This document shows, piece after piece, positions 24,342-34,400 of a stretch of 64,000 nucleotides of DNA. A program made the position numbers and the translations under genes. Under the pieces are notes generated by a model. It did not search any database. It was not told where the DNA came from and saw only the letters and a list, made by a program, of their open reading frames with translations. The DNA is taken from contig MCGO01000078.1 of the NCBI GenBank assembly GCA_002104985.1, positions 124,001 through 188,000 on the forward strand. Direction: 5' to 3'. Origin of the DNA: Rhizoclosmatium globosum (Eukaryota; Chytridiomycota; Chytridiomycetes; Chytridiales; Chytriomycetaceae). The stretch's first letter is position 1, and every line of letters begins with the position of its first letter.

Positions 24342-25630
24342 TCACAAGTTCGTCTCGACTCTTGCTTCAAGAGCTCTTTTCGCCTTTTCTCCCATATCCT
24401 TCAATTTCTTTCGACATTCTCCTTCGTCAGTAATCCAACGACTTCCAAACGCCTTCTTCTCGTTGCTGTTTGGAATTGTGTGCGTTCCTCGCGAAATGAT
24501 TTCGGTTTCAGCTGTGGAACACCAATCCTCGACTGTTCCTTCAGGATTTTGATTCCGGATTGTATCTATGAACTCGACAAGCTTTTTAAACTTCTTCCAC
24601 CAACCCTCGTAATTCTTGTTGATCAGCTCGTCGACTCCTGGTTCGTGATCCTTCTTGAGAATTAATCCGTCGCTTGCACGAGATCCATTCCTCCAGGCAG
24701 CTTTGTACAAAGACTCAAGTGACGAGAGATTTGGATTCACGTCGGTGCCAGACCAAAGCCGCCAAATATTGGTGCAGTTCAATTTTGAAATTTCTGGCAA
24801 CGACAAAACAACAAACTTGGTGAGTTTTGGATTTTGTTGACCATCCTTGAAGAACGGGTTGACTTTCACTTCATAGCCTGGAAACCCAGTCACTATGGGC
24901 AAAGCACTTTCCTGAATGAATTGATTCGCAACATCAGACAACGCAGGCGGAGTAGATACGGAAAGTAGTTGCTGAGTGTCACAGATAGGGGTCGGCCTGA
25001 ATGTTGTGTCGTTTCCAGTGGCTGATGGTGCAGATGTGGACAGCTGAAGATGACTCTGTACTTCAGAAAGCTTACGTCGAAGCTCTCGCACCTCTGATTC
25101 CAACTCGCGTTCTCGTTTTGACGGACCAGGTGAAGCCAGCCGATTTTGCACAAGAGTTTCAAGCATATTTAGTCTTGAATCCATATTTAAAGCAAAACGA
25201 GTTTGTGCGTGTATTACAGAGATTACAGTGGGGTGGGCGGTGTAAAGCGCATCTCCAAACATAGTTTGAGGTTCTGCAATGACTGTTGTGTCACTATTGG
25301 CTGGGTTCTTGGACACATGTCTTCCAGTGACGTTTGGGTGAATGGCACCTGTATCTTGAATGATATTAGATCAAATATCTTGCCCCAAATGAATTAAAAT
25401 TAGTACTATTCAATTTGCATGGTGATTCGAGCGCGCCGGTGTGGATTTGAAGTACGGTGGAGCCATCTGTCAAACCATGTTAAACCAGTGAAGCCCCGCA
25501 ACTCTCCAAAATTGAAGACCAACACACATATACGTATATGCGGAATAGCTTTACGCGGTAGTTTGGGTTGAGCTTCAGTTTCAGCCTCGTTTGATGATGC
25601 CAGTTTCGACAGGGGGTTGCGCGACATCAT
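24342..25630 (-). CDS. GCR1-type DNA-binding domain protein
   Basis: Two exons, 25630-25534 and 25348-24342, joined in phase 1 (GTATAT donor, TACAG acceptor); 367 aa. The N-terminus is disordered, followed by a coiled coil (SKRERELESEVRELRRKLSE, about residues 115-140). The C-terminal half carries NCTNIWRLWSGTDVNPNLSS and LESLYKAAWRNGS, the pattern of the GCR1_C domain found in yeast Gcr1, Msn1 and Hot1. Known: that domain binds DNA and regulates transcription in fungi. Inference: this is a transcription regulator that dimerises through the coiled coil; target genes cannot be guessed. A basic segment (ECRKKLKDMGEKAKRALEAR) closes the protein. Confidence 0.65.
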
Positions 25631-26606
25631 GGCGAAACTGGGCGGGCTTTCTTTATGCGCGTAGATTTATAAACGGCGTCGGCGATGCGATATGAGCTGG
25701 TGTCACCTGTGATGGGGAATATAGCCAGTCAGTTAATCAACGGCGGCTGATTACGCTCGCTCACAGCAGAGTCCAGAGCAGGTACTAAGTTCACAGAGCC
25801 TTTGAGAGTATAAATTCGCGGGCTGGTATTTTGTCCCATTTGCTGCACCAATCATTGGCTGGCTCATGACCCCACCCGACCACCACCAGAACAAAATACG
25901 TGGTATTCGCCAGCATTTCTCCAGAACCTTCCCTTCCAAAGCCTTATCTTACATATTAAGTTAAATCATATTAGAAAATAAACAAAGTTCAATCGTAATT
26001 GTCCTACAATCTGATTCTTGTTGAGGTTGAGTAAGTGCCTGCAAGCGACAATATTTATGTATCCTGATAAACTAGTGGACCACTGAAAAGGCTATTGAAA
26101 GGATGTTTACGCCATTTTGGTGATGATTTGGCAAGAGAGAGTGAGTGGCATAGTCTACCACAGCATCAGCATTATAGAAGACGCACCAACAATAGTATCC
26201 AATTTATTCCATCGAAATACTGGAGCATTCTGCCAGTCACTCGTTTGTTCCACCGGAGTAGAACGACAGTCGTTTTGGACATCAAGCTCTGGTATTCATT
26301 TCAGGGCTGTGTTCAATGCCGCCCCTTCAGTGAAACTAGATCTGCTCGATTTCTATACATCTTGATATAGATTATCTTTACTGATATCTTTACTCATCAA
26401 AATCGTCATAGTGAGTCACTCTCGCTACACTCCTTGTTAAGTTGATTTGTCGTTTGATTTCGAATGGATGCGCAATCTGCACGGGAATTTGTTTGAGGCT
26501 TTTTTGACAGTGTTTCAAAACTTCTTCGTCAAAACTTCTTTCCGTTCCGGGACCGCTTCTCTTGTTTCAAACTTGTTTCATTGGCTGGAGGGCACCCGAT
26601 AACAAC
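25631..26606 (+). other. Intergenic region between divergent genes
   Basis: About 1 kb. Open frames at 26095-26370 have no recognisable content or introns. I see no RNA gene or repeat. Confidence 0.4.
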
Positions 26607-28070
26607 ATGGACAACAACCATAACAACAGCATTGAACGACATGTTGCAATTATCGGAGCTGGATTGGCTGGGTTAGTCACAGCGAGGCACTTTCTCGCAG
26701 AAGGATGGAACGTGACAATGTTTGAGGCGCAGAGGTCACTTGGAGGAGTGTGGGAACGGGCGTATCCTTTTGCGGCTCTTCAAACGTATGTTGTTTTTTT
26801 GAATGTTACTATGGGAAGGCTAATGTGTCTAAGGACAGTCCTTCATCAACGTACCACTTTAGCGACTTTCCGTTCCCGTTCGCCGTGTCTCGATTTGCAA
26901 CGAAACAGCAGCTTTTGGACTACTTTTCAGCATACGCAGCACACTTTGGAGTGCTGGAACGGATACAGTTTGGGTCTCGGGTTGTTCGGATCCGACGGAG
27001 AGATGATGGACGGAAGGGGTGGAGCTTGGACATTCAGAGAGACGGTTTTGTGAAGGAACAAGTATTTGATTTCGTCGTTAGTTGTCAGGGATTGTATTCG
27101 GGGAAGGCAAGGGTGAGTGTTTTGGAGTTCAGTCCTCAGGAGATGTATCGAAACTGACTATCCACGATATCAGATTCCTGATTTACCAGGAAGAGAAACA
27201 TTCGGAGGTCCTATTCTCCATTCTTCTGAATTGATTGGGTCTGATGTCCTTCAACAACCAAATGTCGCAATTCTTGGATCAACCAAAACCGCTATCGACT
27301 GTATCACAAACAGACTCGCAAATGTGACTGAACCAACACCGGACCTTCAAACTCACATGATTTTCCGGAAAGCGACTTGGTTTTATCCAAACACGATTGC
27401 CTGGTTCTTTGATGTGGGAATCTTAAACAACCATCGATTCACGTATTCTTCAGTCAACTGGCTCCGACTCATCAGAAACTTTTTCAATATACCCTCTGCT
27501 GCTTCGTCTGAATCCAAAGTTGGTTCAACACCGTCTCAACTTGAAAAATCACCATTACTACCCACCAACAAAGCCAACTCTCAGCAACAACAACAGCAAG
27601 ACACCCTCCAAAAACATCCCTCCCCATGGTTCCTCTGGGCCATGGGCTACAAACCAACAGACTCTATCCTCCCAACGTACTGCATCCAATCCCGCTGCGG
27701 CTCCTACGGCACCCAACCCCCACGCTTCTTCAACTACTTCCGCTCCGGCCTCGTAAAAACCCACGGTCCAAACCTCACAATCTCCCACCTCTCCCCGCGA
27801 ACCATCCACCTCTCAAACACCACCACCATCGAAAACGTGGACGCACTCGTCCTCGCAACCGGATACCACCAAACCATGGTCCTCCCCGACGGCTCCGAAT
27901 CGCTCATTGAGAACGGCGGCGTGTTCTTGTACAGAAACGTTGTGCATCCGAGTGTTCCGGACTTTGCGTTTGTGGGGACGGCGAGCAGTCTTACGTTGTG
28001 GAAAAGTATTCTTGGGTTATATTGTTTCTTTTATTTTACATTATCGAAGTTCCATATTCTTACATTATGA
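26607..28070 (+). pseudogene. Flavin-containing monooxygenase, 5' part, truncated by retrotransposon insertion
   Basis: Exons 26607-26785, 26839-27112 and 27174-27996, phases consistent. The N-terminus has the FAD Rossmann motif VAIIGAGLAGLVTARHFL and LGGVWE; the junction at 26785/26839 gives AALQTPSSTYHFSDFPFP, typical of FMO-like proteins. Exon 3 contains PDLPGRETFGGPILHSSEL, a second nucleotide-binding segment (NVAILGSTKTAIDC) and LVLATGYHQTM near the end. Known: FMO family enzymes use FAD and NADPH to oxygenate soft nucleophiles or ketones. The frame is cut at 27996 by the LTR element. Translation would continue 24 codons into the LTR and stop at 28070, losing the C-terminal ~125 residues. 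The rest is at 36333-36710. Confidence 0.85.
27993..27996 (+). repeat. Target-site duplication ACGT, left copy
   Basis: ACGT directly abuts the 5' LTR and is repeated at 36333-36336 directly after the 3' LTR, the signature of integrase-mediated insertion with a 4 bp stagger. Confidence 0.8.
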
Positions 28071-28217
28071 GAGTTCCGCAGTTCAAGAAAATAAACTTAG
28101 TTGGTCTGCAAAAGCGAAAAGCAGTACTTACCTACATCAAGTCGCAAGAGAGCACCTATCTGGTTGATCTACTCGTGGAACAAGAGCAAAGAAGGCAAGC
28201 TAGATAACCGTTCCACA
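27997..28217 (+). repeat. 5' LTR
   Basis: 221 bp beginning TGTGGAAAAG and ending CCGTTCCACA, the same as 36112-36332. It contains AT-rich promoter-like sequence at the start and an AATAAA at 28090-28095. One frame is open across nearly the whole LTR, probably by chance. Confidence 0.93.
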
Positions 28218-28218
28218 T

Positions 28219-28232
28219 TGGTGCCTTCTACC
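28219..28232 (+). promoter_or_regulatory. Candidate primer-binding site
   Basis: One base after the LTR, TGGTGCCTTCTACC begins with TGG, as expected for pairing with the CCA end of a tRNA. The tRNA would end AGAAGGCACCA. Which tRNA this is cannot be told from the window. Confidence 0.45.
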
Positions 28233-28289
28233 AGAGGGTGCTGACGCTGTGTCTTCATACACAGGCCTTATTATCTAGAACTACGAACC

Positions 28290-31208
28290 ATGTCCGTCGC
28301 TTTCGAACCCTTCAACGGCAACGGTGTACGCAACTGGACCAAGACGATTCGACGCCAAGTGGCCATGGTGAGGCTGAATGGAGCTACGCCGCCCTCTGAT
28401 GCGATCATTGTTGATAGCATCGTCGAGAACAGCTTCCAGACCGCTCCCGAGGTTAAAGCTGTGGTAAAGAAGTACGTTAAGGACCAGCGCGCTACGGATC
28501 CGTTGAAGCCGACGATCGATGAGCTACTGGTGTTCATGCTTGCTGCCTTCAAGACAGGCGACATCTTCGCTAAGACGAGCGATCTGGACAAGATCGTTAG
28601 CCGCTACGCTACTATTAGTGCCGGTACGTACCAGTGGAGATCGTTGACGCAGTTGGTGGTGGAGAAGAATGAGGAGCTGATGCGGCCGCTCCCTGATGAG
28701 GAGTTGGTGATCTACGTGAAGGATGCCTTGAGCAGTGCTGGAATGCTGGACGCCGTGCTTCAAAAGGTTGAGCTTGCTCGCAGAGACGTGTTGACTGCGG
28801 AGTTTGGAGTTTGGTTGGAGTTGGAGATGAAAGCGAATGGTAGTGGTGGAACGAAGCCAGTTGCGGTTGCGGGTGAGCCTACGATGCTGGAGTTGACAGC
28901 TGCTATTGGGAAGTATGTGGACGAACGTCAAGGTATTGCTGCAAGCCCAGCGGAAGTGCCTAGTTCTGTTGCTACTGGAAGTGTTGCTGCCGCTGCCGGA
29001 TTGGTGCCATTGCCGCCGTCGATGGACACGTCGCGCCGTGGTTCTTTTGCGTCCGCTACTACTGTCGCTGAGTCGGATCTTGTTCGTGAGCTTCGCTACA
29101 TGTTTCAGGTGTTGTCGCCGTTGGTTAAGCAAATTGCCGGTCAAGGTGGTTCTACTGGTTCGTCCTCTGCCGTTGCTTTCCAGTCCCCTCAGGTTCACAG
29201 CTCTACGTCTTCCGTGGATATGCTTGCGCAGACAGTTCGTACTTTGGGTCCGTGTTTCTACTGTGGTCTTCTGGATCATCTCAAAATGAAGTGTCCGTAC
29301 CTTTGGAAGGATATCCTCGCTCAGGCTCCTATTGCGCTCAAGGAAGACGGTAGGATCTACAATGTTGTGATTAAGGGTGATGTTCGCGCTTACGGTGAAC
29401 TGCTTCGTGGTGCTCGAGGAGGTGCTCGCCATAACGTCATCAAGGCGGGAACAGATCCGGAGTGGGCCAAGTTGTCAGAAGCTGCGCAGTTGCGAGCCGC
29501 TTCAATTTCATTGTTGGAGGTCGATTCGAATGTCCAGGAGTTTGATGTGGCGAAGCCTAAGAAGGGTGTTCAGTTCAATGAGCCGGTCACTGTTCAGGAA
29601 AAAGTCAAGGATGCAGTTGCTGAAGGTAATTCAGTGATTGGTGCTATGTTTAGTGCCGCAGTGAGTGGTGCTGGTAAGCCGCGTTCGACTGGTCCGGTTG
29701 ATTTGTATTTAGGAGTGCCGAAGTTGGAAGCAGGTGATGTTTCTAAGGAAGAGGCTGAATTGGCGGTTGCGACTTTGAGAGCTGAGTGGAAAGGTGAATC
29801 TGTTCCGGTGGACGCGGTGGTGGAACGAGTTAGGAAGATGCGAAAGGATGGTGCTGAAGTGGGAGTTGCTGCCAAGGCTGCGAAAGTGAGGGTGCAGCCT
29901 AACCGTAAAGTTGTTGTGGATTGGCCGCCTGCCGCTGGAATTTCTGTGGTAAAACCCCGTGAAGTCGCTGCCCCTTATGTTGTCCCTGAACGTGCTACTG
30001 ATCCTCACGCCCCGAAACGTTCATCTCCTCCTGTCGAGCCAAAGTCTGCTGTTGTCCCTGCACTTAGGTGGGGCGATGAGCCAATGGAAGTTCCTGCAAA
30101 ACCGGTGGGGTCTGGTCATAGTTCGCCAGCAGAGCCGGCGGTGATGGAATTGGATGAGTCGGATGCCTCAGAAACAGATAAGTCGAAGATGTCGCGTGGT
30201 CAGAAGCGTCGTTTGAAGCGGAAGGAGAAGGGAGTTGAAGAAAAAGGGAAGGAGGAGAGTAATGTTAACGCGGAGCGGAAGCCTGAAGGGAGTGTCAGTA
30301 AAGTTGCGAAAACTAAGGAGCCAGTGAAGCGTGTGTCGGGTGTAGCGAAGGGGAAGGCGGTTGAGACAGCTATTGTTCAGCGGATGCTTGCCGCTGATGT
30401 TCCTGCTATGACTTACGAAGAGTTCTTTGCAGTGTGTCCGTCTGTTGCACGTGAGTTTGCTGATATGATCCGAGTGAAGGAGGTTCCTGTTGCTGAGTTG
30501 GAGCGTCGTTCGAAGGAAGTTGCGGAAAAGTTGTTGGGAAAGGAAGTCAATGCGAAGGTTGGAACTGAGATGGTCGAAGGAGTTGTTGTTGAGACGTCGT
30601 TGCAGCTTGTGGATCTGGATGATGTTATGCTTTTGCAGCAGGATGTCGCGGTGGAGTCGAAGGAAGTAGCCGTTCCTGTCTATGCTGTGGCTCGTTGCAA
30701 GGTCGTTGCCGTTTGCCCTCGATTCAAGAGCATTGTTCTTTGTGGCAAGTTCCGAGTCTTCAATGTGCTTATCGACAGTGGTTCTCAGATTTCTGGTCTT
30801 CGCTATGGTCTCTATCTTGGTATGGCTGATGAATGTCCTGTGGTTACTGGTGCGCAAGTGAGTACGCGGAGTGCACATAACGATGTCCAGAAGTTGAAGG
30901 GGCTTGCCCACGTCCCTTGCGATATCTACTCTATCGAGGCTGTGTTACCGTTCTTCTTGGTTCGCGACGAAGTTTGCCCATACGATGTTCTTCTTGGCCA
31001 GAACGTTATCGACTACTTGAAGATGCGATTTGATCACGACAGCGAAGGAAACTACTGGTGCTTGATGACTTCTCCTGTTTCGGGTGAAGAGGTTCGTGTT
31101 ATGGTGACTAACGCCGATCACTATGACAATCAATATGACGTGGCTTCTCTTGTACGCGCGCGAGCTGCTCGCGCTGAGGCGGAAAGTCAGTTCTTGGAGT
31201 TGCAGTGA
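28290..31208 (+). CDS. Retrotransposon ORF1: Gag with zinc knuckle and aspartic protease
   Basis: 972 aa. The N-terminal third is capsid-like and helical. A CCHC zinc knuckle, CFYCGLLDHLKMKC, lies at about residues 322-335 (CX2CX4HX4C), the nucleic-acid-binding element of Gag. A long Lys/Glu/Val/Pro-rich linker follows, with a basic patch (SRGQKRRLKRKEKG, about 633-646). The C-terminal part has FRVFNVLIDSGSQISGL at about 821-837; DSG is the active-site triad of retropepsins. Gag and protease are therefore fused, and no protease is seen in ORF2. ORF1 is larger than most Gag proteins of Ty3/gypsy elements. It ends 242 bases before the ORF2 start, in another frame, so ORF2 needs reinitiation, a separate RNA or splicing rather than simple frameshifting. 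Confidence 0.85.
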   Translation: MSVAFEPFNGNGVRNWTKTIRRQVAMVRLNGATPPSDAIIVDSIVENSFQTAPEVKAVVKKYVKDQRATDPLKPTIDELLVFMLAAFKTGDIFAKTSDLDKIVSRYATISAGTYQWRSLTQLVVEKNEELMRPLPDEELVIYVKDALSSAGMLDAVLQKVELARRDVLTAEFGVWLELEMKANGSGGTKPVAVAGEPTMLELTAAIGKYVDERQGIAASPAEVPSSVATGSVAAAAGLVPLPPSMDTSRRGSFASATTVAESDLVRELRYMFQVLSPLVKQIAGQGGSTGSSSAVAFQSPQVHSSTSSVDMLAQTVRTLGPCFYCGLLDHLKMKCPYLWKDILAQAPIALKEDGRIYNVVIKGDVRAYGELLRGARGGARHNVIKAGTDPEWAKLSEAAQLRAASISLLEVDSNVQEFDVAKPKKGVQFNEPVTVQEKVKDAVAEGNSVIGAMFSAAVSGAGKPRSTGPVDLYLGVPKLEAGDVSKEEAELAVATLRAEWKGESVPVDAVVERVRKMRKDGAEVGVAAKAAKVRVQPNRKVVVDWPPAAGISVVKPREVAAPYVVPERATDPHAPKRSSPPVEPKSAVVPALRWGDEPMEVPAKPVGSGHSSPAEPAVMELDESDASETDKSKMSRGQKRRLKRKEKGVEEKGKEESNVNAERKPEGSVSKVAKTKEPVKRVSGVAKGKAVETAIVQRMLAADVPAMTYEEFFAVCPSVAREFADMIRVKEVPVAELERRSKEVAEKLLGKEVNAKVGTEMVEGVVVETSLQLVDLDDVMLLQQDVAVESKEVAVPVYAVARCKVVAVCPRFKSIVLCGKFRVFNVLIDSGSQISGLRYGLYLGMADECPVVTGAQVSTRSAHNDVQKLKGLAHVPCDIYSIEAVLPFFLVRDEVCPYDVLLGQNVIDYLKMRFDHDSEGNYWCLMTSPVSGEEVRVMVTNADHYDNQYDVASLVRARAARAEAESQFLELQ

Positions 31209-31361
31209 TCGGGGAGTTTTGGTTGCGTTTAGGGTTTTCAGGAGTGGATGCATTCATTTCTTTCCCTTATTTTGAGTCAGCGGAGGATTTCTAGTTTGGT
31301 GTCGGAGGGTGTTGACTTTGTTGGTGGTTGGGTGGTGGATTTCTTTTTCTCTTTGCAATTC

Positions 31362-31461
31362 TTGCTGCCCTTTCTTACCTATATTGTTACTATGCCCTCA
31401 GGTGTGTTCTAGTTATTAAATTGCTGCCCTTTCTTACCTATATTGTTACTATGCCCTCAGG
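31362..31461 (+). repeat. Perfect 41 bp direct repeat forming a possible 59 nt intron before ORF2
   Basis: Positions 31362-31402 and 31421-31461 are identical, with an 18 bp spacer. Each copy ends in ATGCCCTCAGG. The repeat period (59) equals the span of a GT-AG intron, 31402-31460 (GTGTGT donor, CTCAG acceptor). Splicing would join the first-copy ATG (31392) to GCAAG and give the same MPSGKTPG start that the second-copy ATG (31451) gives unspliced. Unspliced, the first ATG opens a six-codon frame only. Confidence 0.6.
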
Positions 31462-34400
31462 CAAGACCCCAGGATCAGCTGATGAATTGGTTGACTTGTG
31501 GGCTGAGGACTTCAACACATCCCCAAATGTTGAAACATTCGCTGCTGCTACAAACTGGCCGCGCCCTGATCAGCGTATACGTGGCTGGGGCGCTACGCGC
31601 TATCGCGCTGTCAAGCGCAAGAAGCTTCGCAAGACGCTGAGGCGGGCGGGCTTATTGGAAGGAAACGAGACGATCGCCGAAGTCCTGACGCTTGAAAACG
31701 ACATGGATACGCGGGAGCTGTACGTTAAAGCGACAAAGCTGCTGCGTGAGGGTGTTGTGGACTCGTGGGCGGATGGCGAGCTGTTGGAGTTCTGCTGCCA
31801 GCAACTTGATGACGCAATCGCAACACCAACCGTTGATTCTGGATCGCTATTCGTTGATATGCACACGATGTACAAGCCAGTTTCGCGTAAGGTGGTGCCT
31901 GCCACGGAGCCCTTGCTTGATGGATCAGCGCCGGCGGGTTGGGAAAGCGGTGGAGCGGAAACGACGAGCGCGGGGTTAAGCGAAGAGCGAATTGATACGC
32001 TGTGTTCGGAGGCGGGTTGGTTGACGGCGGAGGAGTTGGCTTTGTTGAGGAAGGTGCTCAAAGAAGAGGAGAAAGCCTTCTCCTTCTCTATTCAAGAGCG
32101 CGGCCAAATCAAGCCAGAATTTCAGGAGCCAATCAAGATCAATACAGTCCCTCACAAGGCGTGGAAACGACGCACTCGCCAAGTCCCCTACGCTCAGTTG
32201 GAACGTCTTGTCGCCATGCTCAAGGAGAAACTCGATGCGGGTATTCTCGAGCCTTGTTTCGGTCCTTACGCTGCCAGTTTCTTTGTAGTTCCTAAGAAGG
32301 ACGGTTCGATTCGCTTTATTCAAGATCTGCAACCGCTCAATGCTGTCACCATCCGCGATTCAGGCATGCCGCCGCGCGTTGATGAAACAGTTAACGAGTA
32401 TGCAGGTCTTATCATCTACTCTCCGTTGGATTGCCAGTCTTGGTACGACCAGTTTCTACTTCATCCGGCAAGTCGCGATCTTACGGCGATTGCTACGCCG
32501 TTGGGCCTCATGCGTATGGTTACGCTTCCAATGGGTTGGACAAACTCTGTTGCTATTGCCCAGCGCGCTTCGCTCAAGATTCTGCAGCCATTTGTGCCGC
32601 AGCACATCAACCCATTTGTGGACGACTATGTGGTGAAGGGAGCGAAAGCTCATGAAGCTGATCATCGTTTTTTGAGACCAGGAATTCGTAAGTTTGTAGA
32701 AGAGCATATTGAGCTTGTGCAGCGAGTGTTACGGCGGATTAAGGAAGCAGGTGTAACGTTGTCTGGTTTGAAATCGCGGTTTTGTGTGAAAGAGTGTGAA
32801 ATAGTAGGACATCTGGTGAACGCGGAGGGGCGACAGCCGGGAAGGAAGAAGGCTAAGAAGTTGGCTGAGTGGGGCGCTTTGTCAACTGTACCTGAAGTCC
32901 GAGCCTTCATTGGGCTTGCCACGTTCTTTCGACGTTATATTCCAGATTTTGCTATGCGCGCGGATATTCTGTACAAGATGCTTCGACGGAAAGCTGACAT
33001 CAAGAAACACTGGGTTGAGGTTCAAGCTGCCAAGGACGACATTGCCAAGGCACTTTCCAGTGGACCTGTTTTACGACCTATTCGGTATGGGCCTGGTGCG
33101 GGACAACTATTCGTTACAGTGGATGGTTCTCCGTTGGGTTGGTCTGCGTGGGTCGGACAGGACGACGAGTCTAGCTGCAGGTATGCAGTTTGTTTTGTAT
33201 CAGGACGCTTCAATGACACGGAGGCCGGTTATGATCAATATAAACGTGAGGTAGTTGCAGCAGTTCGGGGTTTGAAGGCGCTTCATCAATATGTGTGGGG
33301 TGCTGAGTTTATCCTGGAGACGGATTCGCTTAATCTGGTTGGGGCGTTAGCAAAGTTGGACACTCTGGATTCTAATGTGAAGCGTTGGCTGTTGACTATA
33401 AGGAGTTATCAACCTGTTGCAGTTGTGCATATTGCTGGTAAGAAAAATGTAGTTGCGGACGTCATGAGTCGTTGGGATCTCGGAGATTCGGAGGACTCGT
33501 CGGAGTTGGAAGAGCATGTTGATGAAGTCTTGGGTTTAAGTCTGGGAGTTAGAAAGCAAATATTAGTAGCAAGTTGGAATGTGAACTCTGTGCGGTCAGC
33601 GGTGAACAAGATGGGTGGCGACTTCTTGGCGGTTGTTGTAGCTCATGATATTGTAATTCTGCAAGAGATACGGATGGGGCGTAAATTCCGGTTTGATAAT
33701 GTTCGCGGTTTTGATTTCTCAGCTACTCACTTCTCCTACTCTGTGGACTACCCGGCTGAGTGCGACGAATTGGGTGTAGTAAAGAAGGGTGCGTTAGGTG
33801 TTGGCAGAAACGGCGTGGCGGTTTTGATTCGACGGGGATTATTCGAGGTTGACGAAGCTGACGAAGTCGAGTACAGGTTTGATGGATGGACTGCCGTTGA
33901 GATGGAGGGGCGGTTCTTGGCGGTTAGGTTTGGAAATGTCGTTATAGTGGCGTTGTACTTTCCGTCTGCGTATACACGGGGAGACCGTCCGCTTAAAGAG
34001 TCGCGAGTGCCTTACAAGATGCGGTTTACCGGGGCTGCATTGGAAAAGTTGCGTGATTATGAGCGTCAAGGTCTTACAGTTATAGCAGGTTGCGATTGGA
34101 ACATTGCAGCTACGGTTTCTGATATTCATCCGAATCTACTGCCGAGGGTGGATTCCGGGTTTCGCCTTGAGGAGCGACAGCTTCTTGGCTTGTTCTACTC
34201 GGAGTTTTTGGACTGCTACCGCGTGATTCATCCGAATGAGGTCTCGTACACTACCTGGTGGACTCCTTCGCGTGCTGGTAATCTTGGGTTTCGGTTTGAC
34301 GGTGTGTTAGTGTCTAGGTGCGTAAAAGTATTGGATGCGGAACATATTGAGTGGCCGACGGGTTCGGATCATATTCCTGTGAGCGTTGTTTTGGAGTTGG

